A DNA stretch of 48,266 bases from Sulfuritalea hydrogenivorans sk43H. GTDB lineage: Bacteria; Pseudomonadota; Gammaproteobacteria; Burkholderiales; Rhodocyclaceae. Below the pieces are notes generated by a model. The model saw nothing but the letters and a program-made list of their open reading frames with translations, was not told the DNA's origin and made no database searches. How positions within the stretch are numbered: position 1 is the first letter of the stretch; the number at the start of each line of letters is the position of its first letter. The position numbers and the translations under genes were made by a program. The stretch covers positions 1-48,266 of the forward strand of contig CAMBRI010000005.1 in the NCBI GenBank assembly GCA_945870205.1, read 5' to 3'. Below, piece after piece: positions 1-8,418 of the stretch.

Positions 1-93
1 GCGGTCGACCGCCGGATCGAAGCTGATATAGTCGAGCAGACGGCGCAGCGGCTCGTAGCAGCCCTGCAGGTCACCGATTGCATATGTACTCAT
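1..93 (-). CDS. apaH: ApaH, symmetrical diadenosine tetraphosphatase, N-terminal fragment
   Basis: Only the first 31 codons are inside the window; the gene runs off the left edge. Reading the minus strand from ATG at 93-91 gives a start like [16 protein letters not shown]. The GDLQGC motif is the first metal-binding block of ApaH-type metallophosphoesterases, and the following [16 protein letters not shown] fits the family N-terminus well. ApaH hydrolyses Ap4A to two ADP in the cytoplasm. The start codon is only 16 bp from the start of the divergent GT9 gene, so the two must share a very short control region. The catalytic remainder is not visible, so intactness cannot be judged. Confidence 0.85.
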   Translation of the reverse strand, partial: MSTYAIGDLQGCYEPLRRLLDYISFDPAVDR

Positions 94-109
94 AGCGGGC
101 GAGTTTACC

Positions 110-1135
110 TTGAGCCTTGATGCTGCCCCCAAGATACTGATCATCCGCCGCGACAATATCGGCGACCTGGTGTGCACCACGCCGCTGATCCATGCCTTGC
201 GCCGGCGATTTCCAGATGCCTGGCTCGGCGCGCTGGTGAATAGCTACAACGCCCCGGTGCTCGACGGCAATCCTGACCTCGACGAAATATTTGTCTACAC
301 CAAGGCCAAGCACCGTGGCGAGGGTCAGTCCCTGCCCGCCATCCTCTGGCAGCGTCTGCTCATGATGCGCCGCCTGCGTGAACTGCGACTCGATGACGTG
401 GTCATCGCCACGACCTCACCGCAACCGCGCGTGGTCAAGCTGGCACAATGGCTGAAGCCGAAGCGGATCATCGGCTACGGCGCCGTCAAGGGGCTGGACC
501 TTGCGCTACCGCTCGACGACGCCGGCCGCCACGAAGTCGAGGACGTTTTTCGTGTGGCGTCGATCTACGGCATCGAAGGCCCACCACCGCCGTGTCGTGT
601 CTTCGCGCCTGGCGCGCTGGCGCCGACTCCGGCGAAAGCAAGCGCTGCCTGCCTCACCATCGGCATTCACATCAGCGCCCGCAAGCCTTCGCAACGCTGG
701 CCGGCCGACCGCTTTGCCGAAACCATCAAGTCCATTGTCGCGCAGGGTCCGGTGCGCTTCATGCTGCTGTGGTCCCCCGGCGCGGAAGACAATCCTCTGC
801 ATCCGGGTGATGACGCCAAAGCGCAAGAGGTCCTGCAGCTATCCGGTGCCGAGGTGATTGCGCGGCCGACACAGGCGCTGGCACAACTGATCTCCGCCCT
901 GGCCGAATGCGATGCCCTCATCTGCGCCGATGGCGGCGCCATGCATCTGGCCGCCGGCCTCGGCCTGCCCGTGGTCTGCCTGTTCGGCAATTCGGGCGCG
1001 CAACGCTGGCGCCCATGGTCGGTGCCCTATCGGTTGTTGCAGAAGCCGTCTTTCGATGTAGCCGATATCGGGGTAGCTGAAGTTGTCAGCGCATTCAATG
1101 AGCTGAGGGCTGGTATTCCGGCACGCGCGCCTTGA
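110..1135 (+). CDS. Glycosyltransferase family 9 (heptosyltransferase-like) protein
   Basis: The 341-residue protein has the GT9/ADP-heptose:LPS heptosyltransferase pattern. An N-terminal [18 protein letters not shown] block (about residues 9-26) gives the first Rossmann half, [16 protein letters not shown] is near residue 187, and [20 protein letters not shown] (about 272-291) is the donor-site signature. GT9 enzymes add sugars, often heptose, to lipid A-core in the cytoplasm. The start chosen is TTG at 110; no closer ATG fits the conserved N-terminus. It is divergent from apaH, and its last 41 bases overlap the 3' end of the convergent dehydratase gene. Whether it acts on the core or on the polymer made by the adjacent operon cannot be told. 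Confidence 0.85.
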   Translation: MSLDAAPKILIIRRDNIGDLVCTTPLIHALRRRFPDAWLGALVNSYNAPVLDGNPDLDEIFVYTKAKHRGEGQSLPAILWQRLLMMRRLRELRLDDVVIATTSPQPRVVKLAQWLKPKRIIGYGAVKGLDLALPLDDAGRHEVEDVFRVASIYGIEGPPPPCRVFAPGALAPTPAKASAACLTIGIHISARKPSQRWPADRFAETIKSIVAQGPVRFMLLWSPGAEDNPLHPGDDAKAQEVLQLSGAEVIARPTQALAQLISALAECDALICADGGAMHLAAGLGLPVVCLFGNSGAQRWRPWSVPYRLLQKPSFDVADIGVAEVVSAFNELRAGIPARAP

Positions 1136-2915
1136 GCCCCTGCTTCACCTCGGCCTCGATGCGAGCGGGTGCCGTCAGCCATTGTTCAAGATCGGCGAGC
1201 CACCGATCATCGGGCACCGCTGAAGGTTTCGCTATACGCAACTTGGGATGCGGCGTCGGCAAGGTCGACTCGCCATCGGCAAGCAGTTCCTCGTAGAGCT
1301 TCTCGCCGGGGCGCAAGCCGGTAAATTCGATCTTTATCTCGTCCTCGGCGAAGCCGGAAAGACGAATCATGTCTCGCGCCAGGTCGACTATCTTCACTGG
1401 CTCACCCATGTCGAGTACAAAAATTTCACCGCCCGCCTTCTGCCGACTGGCAATCAGACCCGCTTGCAGCACCAGTTGTGCCGCCTCCGAAATCAGCATG
1501 AAGAAGCGGATGATCTCCGGGTGCGTCACCGTGACCGGCCCGCCCTTGGCGATCTGTTGGCGAAAGCGCGGAATCACGCTACCCGAAGAACCCAACACAT
1601 TGCCGAAACGGACCATGACGAAACGCGTCGCCGAACTCTGCGCCTGCACTGCCTGACACACCACTTCCGCGAGGCGCTTGCTGGCCCCCATGACATTGGT
1701 GGGGTTGACCGCCTTGTCGGTGGAAATCAACACGAAATCCCCCGTACCACTGGCCAGAGCTGCACGCGCCACGTTCAGCGTCCCCAGCACGTTGTTCCTC
1801 ACGGCCTCCCACGCATTGGCGCACTCCATCAGCGGCACATGCTTGTAAGCGGCCGCATGAAACACCACATCGGGCCGGTATTCGGCGAACACTGCATTCA
1901 TTCGTGCGGGATCTTTCACATCGCCGATCACGCAATGGACCGACTGCCCGGCAAACTCCTGCTCGACGCTGTAGAGCGCAAATTCGGACTGCTCCAGAAA
2001 CACCAGCTTCTGTGGAGCGAAACGGGCGATCTGGCGGCACAGTTCGGCGCCGATGGAGCCACCGGCACCAGTCACCAGCACGGTCTTGTGCTCCAGCAGT
2101 CCGTGCAAACCGGCTTCATCGAGTTCAATCCGATCACGTCCGAGCAGGTCTTCCAGTTCGACCTTGCGAATGGCCGATATCGCCACACGGCCCGTGAGAA
2201 GATCGTCGAGCGAGGGCACGGTCATCACCGACAAGCCAGCCGCCGCTGCCAACTCCGTGGCATGACGGCGTTCGGCTGCCGAGGCTGCTGGCATGGCGAT
2301 GATGGCGTGGAATGCCTCGGCGCGCCGCGCATGTTCCGCGATCGCCTCGACTCCACCTAGAATCGGCACGCCGCCCAACTGACGGCCGGTCTGAGCCGAT
2401 CCTACATCGACGAAACCGACGATGCGCCAAACCTGACTGGTTTCCAGTTCCTTGATCAGGCGCATCGCCGTCTCGCCAGCGCCGACTATCAATACAGGTG
2501 TGCCGACGCCCGTACGCTGAAGGTAGAAATGGCCATCCTTCCATGCCCGGTAGAAGAAACGCACGCCACCCATCAGCATCACCAGCAGCAGTGGATCGAG
2601 CAGAAACACCGAGCGCGGAACCATATTCAGTTGCTGCACCATCACCAACGCAGCCGGCGATGCCAGCGCTGCCATGCCACACGCGAGCAGGATGCGCTTC
2701 AAGTCGGCAACACTGGCGAATCGCCAAAGCCCCCGATACAACCCAAATGCATAGAAAATGAGTCCCTGCACCGGAATTACGACCACCAGCGCGGACCACA
2801 TTGCCTGATGGAATTCGCCCGGGATGTCGAGATTGAATCGCAGCCAGTAGGATCCCAGCCAGGCGAGCACCACCATCGTAAGATCGTGAAGAAAAATCAA
2901 CGTGCTGCGCGTCAT
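1095..2915 (-). CDS. wbpM: Membrane-bound nucleotide-sugar 4,6-dehydratase, WbpM/CapD/PglF family
   Basis: A 606-residue protein starting at ATG 2915, which overlaps the previous stop as ATGA. Four hydrophobic segments occupy about residues 1-130, then a nucleotide-binding domain (PVLIVGAGETAMRLI), then an extended SDR domain with TGAGGSIGAELCRQI (cofactor loop), KHVPLME, STDKAVNPTNVMGASKR (the MxxxK variant of YxxxK seen in WbpM) and GLRPGEKLYEELL. WbpM-type enzymes convert UDP-GlcNAc to UDP-4-keto-6-deoxy-GlcNAc at the inner membrane. With the 4-ketoreductase at 4068-5018 and the WbpL-like phosphotransferase between them, it probably makes the first sugar (D-QuiNAc or D-FucNAc) of the repeat. 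It is the last gene of the operon and runs into the convergent GT9 gene. Confidence 0.93.
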   Translation of the reverse strand: MTRSTLIFLHDLTMVVLAWLGSYWLRFNLDIPGEFHQAMWSALVVVIPVQGLIFYAFGLYRGLWRFASVADLKRILLACGMAALASPAALVMVQQLNMVPRSVFLLDPLLLVMLMGGVRFFYRAWKDGHFYLQRTGVGTPVLIVGAGETAMRLIKELETSQVWRIVGFVDVGSAQTGRQLGGVPILGGVEAIAEHARRAEAFHAIIAMPAASAAERRHATELAAAAGLSVMTVPSLDDLLTGRVAISAIRKVELEDLLGRDRIELDEAGLHGLLEHKTVLVTGAGGSIGAELCRQIARFAPQKLVFLEQSEFALYSVEQEFAGQSVHCVIGDVKDPARMNAVFAEYRPDVVFHAAAYKHVPLMECANAWEAVRNNVLGTLNVARAALASGTGDFVLISTDKAVNPTNVMGASKRLAEVVCQAVQAQSSATRFVMVRFGNVLGSSGSVIPRFRQQIAKGGPVTVTHPEIIRFFMLISEAAQLVLQAGLIASRQKAGGEIFVLDMGEPVKIVDLARDMIRLSGFAEDEIKIEFTGLRPGEKLYEELLADGESTLPTPHPKLRIAKPSAVPDDRWLADLEQWLTAPARIEAEVKQGLKARVPEYQPSAH

Positions 2916-3883
2916 GTCTGCTCTCCGTGGCTCGCCCGGCTGTCGGCCCACCGGCGATCAATGAACAGCATTAGACCTGAATAGACAACAACCCACACCG
3001 ACAGTCCCATCATCTGAACCACAAAGTCGGCGTATGCCAGAAGAAGCGCTGAACCGCCGCAAGCCGCCATCAGCGCATATTCAGTCAGCGCCAACTTGCG
3101 GTGCGACCATCCCATGCGCACCAAGCGCTGATAATAGTGGTCCCGATGCGCCTGCCAGAATCGGTCCCTGCGCAGCACGCGCTTCAGCAGGGTCACCGAG
3201 GCATCCACCGCGAACGGGGAAAACACCATCAATGGAAACCATACCGGCCATGCATCCTGCAACCATCCCGTCAGCCCGATGGCTCCTGCCAGGAATCCGA
3301 GGGGAACGGATCCTGCATCCCCCATGAAGACCCGCGCCGGCGGAAAGTTGAGACAGAGAAATCCCGACGCCGCGGCCGCCACGGAAAAGGCCAACAACGC
3401 CAGCGCGCCGTCGCCCGCCAGCCAAGCAGCCACCCCGTAGGCGCCAAAGCCGAACACCGCCATGCCCCCGGCCAAACCGTCCGAACCGTCCATGAAATTA
3501 TAGAGATTAGCCATCCACACCAGCGCAAACACGGCCGCAAAGCCCAACCACCAACCTTCCGGCACCTGAACAACGACCCAGATGATCATCGCCAAAAACT
3601 GTGCGCCCAGCCGAACAGGAATCAACACGTGACCTCGATCATCAAACCACGATACGGCCGCCAACAACAACAGCACCCCGGCCAGGAGCCACTGCTCCAG
3701 CAGAACCGTTGTCAAAAGCACGCCCGCCACGATACCCAGACCACCGACCCGCGGCGTCGGCTCGGTATGCAGGGAGCGATGGTTGGGTCGATCCAGCGCC
3801 CAACGATGTGCGCGCCCGCTCCGCAGCAGCCAGGCGAGCAGGCCGGCAGTTACGGCAAAAGCCATAAAGGGCAGGAGCGTCAT
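2912..3883 (-). CDS. Undecaprenyl-phosphate HexNAc-1-phosphate transferase (WecA/WbpL type, MraY superfamily)
   Basis: A 323-residue, almost entirely hydrophobic protein. ATG 3883 is chosen because MTLLPFMAFAV begins the first membrane segment. MraY/WecA motifs follow in order: PNHRSLHTEPTPRVGGLGI near the start, WFDDRGHV (about residue 85), NLYNFMDGSDGLAGG (about 130) with the catalytic Asp residues, FMGDAGSVPLGF (about 190), and a His-rich HRDHYYQRL loop (about 250). The family transfers HexNAc-1-P from a UDP-sugar to undecaprenyl phosphate and so starts repeat-unit assembly. Its position between a WbpM homologue and a 4-ketoreductase mirrors Pseudomonas loci in which WbpL uses a 6-deoxy-HexNAc. 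It overlaps the wbpM-like start by 4 bp. About 180 bp upstream carry no convincing gene. Confidence 0.92.
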   Translation of the reverse strand: MTLLPFMAFAVTAGLLAWLLRSGRAHRWALDRPNHRSLHTEPTPRVGGLGIVAGVLLTTVLLEQWLLAGVLLLLAAVSWFDDRGHVLIPVRLGAQFLAMIIWVVVQVPEGWWLGFAAVFALVWMANLYNFMDGSDGLAGGMAVFGFGAYGVAAWLAGDGALALLAFSVAAAASGFLCLNFPPARVFMGDAGSVPLGFLAGAIGLTGWLQDAWPVWFPLMVFSPFAVDASVTLLKRVLRRDRFWQAHRDHYYQRLVRMGWSHRKLALTEYALMAACGGSALLLAYADFVVQMMGLSVWVVVYSGLMLFIDRRWADSRASHGEQT

Positions 3884-4067
3884 GCTCGGATTTCCGCCAT
3901 CAGACTTTCCATTCCGGATCGATGGCCACAATCCTCGTGCGCCCGATGCCGACCGGGCTGATCTCTTTCGCGTCCATGTGGGTATTGCCGCGCCATCACA
4001 GACCCATCCAGCTTGCCGGCGCTGCCATCAGGAACTCCTCCAGTGCGATGCCACCGGTTCCGGCCCG

Positions 4068-5018
4068 TTATCCTGCTTCATGCGTCAGGAAATAGTCGGC
4101 GGTGTTCTGCAAGCCCTGATCAACCGTTAAAGGCGGTTGCCAGCCCAACAGTTGCCGCGTCTTGCTGATATCGACCTGAAGGGAACAGCAGATCCGTTGC
4201 GCAACGTCACGCTTCCCGAGAAGGTTGGCCCCTGCTTCAAGAAGAGACTGCCGGATTGGAATCAGGCGAACCGCTCGATTCATCGCCGCTGCGGTGCGCC
4301 GCAACAAGTCGGGAGTGGAAAGATCATGGCCATCGCTCACAAGGAAGGTCTGATTCGAGGCGGCCGGATGGCGCCAGCAAGTGAGGATCAGATCGACGAG
4401 ATTTTCCACGGCGACGATGCTGCGAAGATTGTGCAGCGAGCCGAATGGAAGGGGAATCCCCCTGTCGAGCCACTTCATCATGGACAGGAAGTTGCCCTTC
4501 ACGTTGGGGCCATAAACCAGCACCGGACGAATAATTACTACCTCGAGTCCCGTCTCGGCAGCAATTTGCCGCAAACCATTCTCCGCCTCCCATTTTGAAA
4601 TTGCATAAGGATCAACCGGCTTCGGGATATCGTCAGGACCAAATGCGCTTTCCTCCGAAGTCCATTCCCCATTGACCTTGATCGAACTTATGTAGACGAA
4701 ACGCTTAACGCCATGAAGAGCAGCCTGACGCGCCAGATTGAGCGTTCCAGCAACATTGACCTCCCGAAACTCGGATAATGGATCCGGGGCCGAATCCCTC
4801 ATTACGTGCACCCGAGCCGCGAGATGAACGATGCTGCTCACATTGCCCAGGTGGCTCTCCCAGGCGGTGGTGCCGCTGATAGCGGGAACAACGACCCAGC
4901 CATCAGCACCGTCGGCATTCCCTCGACGATAGACCGGCCGAAAACGATGGCCGCCTTGCCTCAGTGCGGCCAGCAAAGCAGTCCCGATGAATCCGCTTGC
5001 CCCTGTTACCAATATCAC
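4068..5018 (-). CDS. SDR reductase/epimerase, likely UDP-4-keto-6-deoxy-HexNAc 4-reductase (WbpV/WbpK/WreQ-like)
   Basis: A 316-residue extended SDR. ILVTGASGFIGTALL is the NAD(P) loop at the N-terminus; FVYISSIKVNGEWT (about 110) supplies the catalytic Ser and YAISKWEAE (about 142) the YxxxK pair; RPVLVYGPNVKGNFL follows. The AARVHVMRD and SSIKVNG blocks are typical of the WbpV/WbpK/WreQ group, which reduces the 4-keto group made by WbpM-like enzymes to give UDP-D-QuiNAc or UDP-D-FucNAc. Sequence alone does not tell me which epimer. The start is GTG 5018, overlapping the previous stop as GTGA, which supports translational coupling with the upstream glycosyltransferase. A plain UDP-HexNAc 4-epimerase is a less likely alternative. 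Confidence 0.82.
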   Translation of the reverse strand: MILVTGASGFIGTALLAALRQGGHRFRPVYRRGNADGADGWVVVPAISGTTAWESHLGNVSSIVHLAARVHVMRDSAPDPLSEFREVNVAGTLNLARQAALHGVKRFVYISSIKVNGEWTSEESAFGPDDIPKPVDPYAISKWEAENGLRQIAAETGLEVVIIRPVLVYGPNVKGNFLSMMKWLDRGIPLPFGSLHNLRSIVAVENLVDLILTCWRHPAASNQTFLVSDGHDLSTPDLLRRTAAAMNRAVRLIPIRQSLLEAGANLLGKRDVAQRICCSLQVDISKTRQLLGWQPPLTVDQGLQNTADYFLTHEAG

Positions 5019-6268
5019 TGGCCGTTGATCCGTCGTTGCGCCTGGACCGGTCGCCGGGCAATATCGATCAGCCAGCCTTCAAGCCGGTCGATAAGAACGC
5101 TTCTGCCAAACTCGCTTTCCGCATACCCGCGCCCATTTTCGCCAAGGCTGATGCGCTGCGACTTGGGCATTGCAGAAAGCTCCAATACAGCTTTGGCGAG
5201 CCCTGCTGAATCACCTGCCGCGCAAGTCAATCCGGCTTTCGCCTTGCGGATTACCTCCGCCCCCTCCCCATCAAGCATCCCAAGCACCGGCACGCCGGCC
5301 ATCAAGTAGGATTGAACTTTGCTTGGTACCGTCAAAGCAAACACCGGATCCGCTCTGAGTGAAACCAGCAATGCGTCCGCCCGGGCATAAAACGAGGGCA
5401 TCCGGTCCGAGGGAAACCGTCCCAACATCAAGACGCATTGATCCAGTTCGCGCCGCGCGACTTCAACTCGCAACCAATCACTTCTTCGTCCATCGCCGAC
5501 AATAATCCACCGAATTTCCGTGCGGTTCTTGAGCAACTCGATCGCGTCAAGAATCGCGGGAAAGTCTTGCGCCTCTCCTATATTCCCAGCAAACAAAATA
5601 TCGAACGTATCGCCCTTCGGGGGTATCTCTGGCGCCGGTGTCACGTCCGCGGTTGCCGGCGCGTCTTCGGCCCAGTTCGGAAAGTATCGGATCTTTGCGG
5701 TATCGTCACAGTAGGCTGCGATCCGGTCCAAAAACCCGTGTGACTGGCCCAGTACCAGAGCGCATCGCTTGTAAATGAATCCAACCATCGAACCGACGGC
5801 CGCCAGAAGCCGATGCGATGTCACCGCATTGACCGCGACAAGCGTGTCGGGCCACAGGTCCTGAACCCAGAGAATCACCGGAGCATGCTTCAATTTACCA
5901 AGAAGGATTGCTGGCAGGCCTACGGTAATCGGCGATGGTTCGAATACAAATACCACATCAAACCGCTTTCCGAGCAGACGTACGGGCGCGAATACGCTCG
6001 CGCCCACCACGAAGCTAAGATAATTGAGCATCAACCGTAGACCGCCGGTTCCCCTCGCGAGCATGGGTACCCGGCATACGTCCGCACCAAAATAGTCGCT
6101 AAATGCGTTCGGCGCCGACTTGAATTCCGCAAACACCTTACCCGATGGATAGTTCGGCTTCCCTGTTACTACCGCGACATAGTGCCCGCGCGCGACGAGT
6201 TCTTTGGCCAGATCGTTGATCCGAAAGCTCTCCGGCCAGAAATACTGCGATACGAGGAGCACCCTCAC
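5015..6268 (-). CDS. wbuB: Glycosyltransferase family 4, WbuB-like (L-6-deoxy-HexNAc transferase)
   Basis: A 417-residue GT-B protein. It begins RVLLVSQYFWPESFRINDLA with PNYPSG near residue 40, which is characteristic of WbuB and relatives. The C-terminal half has FAGNIGEAQDFPAILDAI and MLGRFPSDRMPSFYARADAL, with the donor-site region around PSKVQSYLMAGVPVLGM. WbuB homologues sit directly after fnlABC in E. coli O-antigen loci and are thought to add the L-FucNAc-type sugar made by those genes. Here too it follows the 2-epimerase by 7 bp. The start is GTG 6268. The donor is inferred to be the UDP-6-deoxy-L-HexNAc(m) produced by genes 6276-11869. Confidence 0.88.
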   Translation of the reverse strand: MRVLLVSQYFWPESFRINDLAKELVARGHYVAVVTGKPNYPSGKVFAEFKSAPNAFSDYFGADVCRVPMLARGTGGLRLMLNYLSFVVGASVFAPVRLLGKRFDVVFVFEPSPITVGLPAILLGKLKHAPVILWVQDLWPDTLVAVNAVTSHRLLAAVGSMVGFIYKRCALVLGQSHGFLDRIAAYCDDTAKIRYFPNWAEDAPATADVTPAPEIPPKGDTFDILFAGNIGEAQDFPAILDAIELLKNRTEIRWIIVGDGRRSDWLRVEVARRELDQCVLMLGRFPSDRMPSFYARADALLVSLRADPVFALTVPSKVQSYLMAGVPVLGMLDGEGAEVIRKAKAGLTCAAGDSAGLAKAVLELSAMPKSQRISLGENGRGYAESEFGRSVLIDRLEGWLIDIARRPVQAQRRINGQ

Positions 6269-6275
6269 GGCCGCG

Positions 6276-7415
6276 TTACCCGGATTTTGACCAAACCGTC
6301 CGATTCACATAATCGACATAGCTCAGGACAATCCTGAGTACTTGCTTGGATACCGGCCCAACCTCGTAATCCGGCACCGGGCGCATGACGCGCTGTGTCC
6401 GGTCATGCGGCTCAATGACGACTTCGACTGCGTCCAATACACGGTCTTTCTTCAAGCCGCTCATTATCAGCGTGCCGACGTCCATTCCCTCGGGGCGCTC
6501 ATGCGCATAGCGGATCGTAATTGCGGGCAGGTTCAACAACGACGCTTCCTCCGTGATGGTTCCGCTGTCGGACAAGATGCACAGTGCCTCCATCTGCAAT
6601 TTGACATAGTCGCAGAATCCGAAAGGCTTAAGGAATCGAATGAGCGGACTGACATTTCCAAGATCCAGCGCATCCAACCGCTTTCTGGTACGTGGATGCA
6701 TGGAAACAATCACGGGAAACTGATATCGCTCAGCCAATGCATTCAGGGTGTCGGCGATGCTCAGCAAATTCTCCGGCGCATCGACGTTTTCCTCCCGATG
6801 TGCGCTTACGAGGAAGAACTTTCCGGCAGTCAGCTCCAAGCGCTTCAGCACATCAGACGTGCTGATCTTCGGCATATAGCAATCAAGCACTTCCCTCATG
6901 TGAGAGCCTGTCTTGACGATGGTCTCCGGGCGAATGCCCTCCGCAATCAAATAACGCCGGGCGTGTTCAGTAAGAACCAGATTGATGTCGCTCAGATGAT
7001 CAATCAGTTTGCGGTTCAATTCCTCCGGGACGCGTTGATCAAAACAGCGATTGCCTGCTTCCATATGGAAGACCGGGACCTTGCGGCGCTTCGCCGCGAT
7101 AATCGCCAAACACGAATTCGTGTCCCCATACAGCAGCACCGCGTCGGGGCTTTCCTTTTCCAGCACAGCATCTGATTTTTCGATTACACGCGCTATCGTC
7201 TGAGCCGCATTCTCGCCAACGGCGTCAAGAAAGTAATCCGGCTTCCGGATTCCCAGGTCTTCGAAAAAGATCCCGTTTAGCTCGAAGTCATAGTTCTGCC
7301 CGGTATGCACGAGAATATGTTTGGTGTGCCGATCGAATTCGGCAATCACCCGGCTCATCTTTATCAGTTCAGGCCGGGTACCTATAATGGTCATAACCTT
7401 AAGCATTGAGCTCAT
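6276..7415 (-). CDS. fnlC: UDP-HexNAc 2-epimerase, non-hydrolysing (WecB/FnlC/WbjD family)
   Basis: A 379-residue protein of full family length. Family blocks are VMTIIGTRPELIKMSRVI at the N-terminus, HTGQNYDFELNGIFFEDL (about 37), YGDTNSCLA (about 95), HMEAGNRCFDQRVPEELNR (about 116), SAHREENVDAPENL (about 204) and SDSGTITEEASLL (about 285). FnlC/WbjD inverts C2 of the UDP-6-deoxy-L-hexosamine in the last step of the L-FucNAc or L-QuiNAc pathway. It overlaps the fnlA stop by 17 bp, and the WbuB-like gene follows 7 bp later. The family resemblance is to WecB, but the neighbouring dehydratase and reductase point to the L-sugar branch rather than to ManNAc formation. Confidence 0.9.
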   Translation of the reverse strand: MSSMLKVMTIIGTRPELIKMSRVIAEFDRHTKHILVHTGQNYDFELNGIFFEDLGIRKPDYFLDAVGENAAQTIARVIEKSDAVLEKESPDAVLLYGDTNSCLAIIAAKRRKVPVFHMEAGNRCFDQRVPEELNRKLIDHLSDINLVLTEHARRYLIAEGIRPETIVKTGSHMREVLDCYMPKISTSDVLKRLELTAGKFFLVSAHREENVDAPENLLSIADTLNALAERYQFPVIVSMHPRTRKRLDALDLGNVSPLIRFLKPFGFCDYVKLQMEALCILSDSGTITEEASLLNLPAITIRYAHERPEGMDVGTLIMSGLKKDRVLDAVEVVIEPHDRTQRVMRPVPDYEVGPVSKQVLRIVLSYVDYVNRTVWSKSG

Positions 7416-8409
7416 CCTGAACGTAATCCAGCTTCAAGAGCAGCGTTTTGATCTGAGCAACACTAAGACGGGTAGTGTTGTGGGATGTGTAATCCTCGAA
7501 AGCGGAAATCTTTTCCTCACCTTCGCTGAAATATTTCGCATAGTTCAGGTCACGGTTGTCTGCCGGGATTCGATAGTAGCCGCCCATGTCCTGCGCATGT
7601 GCCATCTCTTCTCTTGAAATAAGAGATTCATACAGTTTTTCGCCATGGCGGGTACCGATTATGCGGATCCCGCCATTCGCCGGGAAAATCTCCGACAACG
7701 CCTGCGCGAGGTCCGCTACAGTGGAAGCAGGAGCCTTCTGGACGAAAATGTCTCCCTGCTTCCCATGTTGAAATGCATGCAGGACCAAGTCTACCGAGTC
7801 TTCCAGAGACATGAGGAACCTGGTCATATTGGGGTCTGTCAGCGTCAAAGGCTGGCCGGATTTAAGCTGTGACACAAATAAGGGAATCACCGATCCACGG
7901 GATGCCATGACGTTGCCGTATCGCGTCGCACATAGCACCGTTTCCCGGTCCCTCTGCGTCCGGGATTTGGCGATCATCAGTTTTTCCGCCATCGCCTTCG
8001 TAATGCCCATTGCATTTATCGGATAAACCGCCTTGTCGGTGCTCAACACTATCAAACGGCTTACGCCGCATGCGGTTGCCGCATTCATGACATTCTGGGT
8101 ACCCATTACGTTGGTACGAATCGCCTCCATCGGATAGAACTCGCATGACGGAACTTGCTTCAGTGCGGCAGCGTGGAATACATAGTCAACGCCTTTCATT
8201 CCCTCGGACACGCTGTCGTAGTCCCTGACATCGCCGATGTAGAACTTCAACTTGGGGCTATTCAGTGCGATGCGCATTTCCTCCTGCTTCTTCTCGTCGC
8301 GGCTGAATATTCTTATCTCACGAACATCAGACGAAAGAAAGCGCTTCAGGACGGTGTTCCCGAAGGAGCCTGTTCCGCCTGTAATCATCAATACCTTCTG
8401 GTCAAACAT
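7399..8409 (-). CDS. fnlA: UDP-GlcNAc 4,6-dehydratase / 5-epimerase (FnlA/CapE/WbjB)
   Basis: A 336-residue soluble SDR close in length to FnlA/CapE. Motifs seen are MITGGTGSFGNTVLKRFL (cofactor loop), FHAAALKQVPSCEFYPMEA (about 83), LSTDKAVYPINAMGITKAM (about 124) where MxxxK replaces YxxxK, and RYGNVMASRGSVIPLF. FnlA/CapE dehydrates UDP-GlcNAc and inverts C5, giving UDP-2-acetamido-2,6-dideoxy-beta-L-arabino-hex-4-ulose. The same intermediate is the product of PseB in pseudaminic acid synthesis, and no separate PseB is seen in this window. It follows the RmlD-like reductase by 9 bp and overlaps the 2-epimerase gene. Confidence 0.92.
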   Translation of the reverse strand: MFDQKVLMITGGTGSFGNTVLKRFLSSDVREIRIFSRDEKKQEEMRIALNSPKLKFYIGDVRDYDSVSEGMKGVDYVFHAAALKQVPSCEFYPMEAIRTNVMGTQNVMNAATACGVSRLIVLSTDKAVYPINAMGITKAMAEKLMIAKSRTQRDRETVLCATRYGNVMASRGSVIPLFVSQLKSGQPLTLTDPNMTRFLMSLEDSVDLVLHAFQHGKQGDIFVQKAPASTVADLAQALSEIFPANGGIRIIGTRHGEKLYESLISREEMAHAQDMGGYYRIPADNRDLNYAKYFSEGEEKISAFEDYTSHNTTRLSVAQIKTLLLKLDYVQDELNA

Positions 8410-8418
8410 TGAGCATTC

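Noticed and set aside
1095-2915. The WbpM-like dehydratase as the missing PseB
   Set aside because: WbpM-type enzymes are membrane-bound and retain C5 configuration; PseC needs the C5-inverted product, so FnlA is the better source.
3884-4067. A possible small gene of about 25 codons on the minus strand (start near 3977)
   Set aside because: Too short, no family match and no strong ribosome site; the gap is treated as non-coding.
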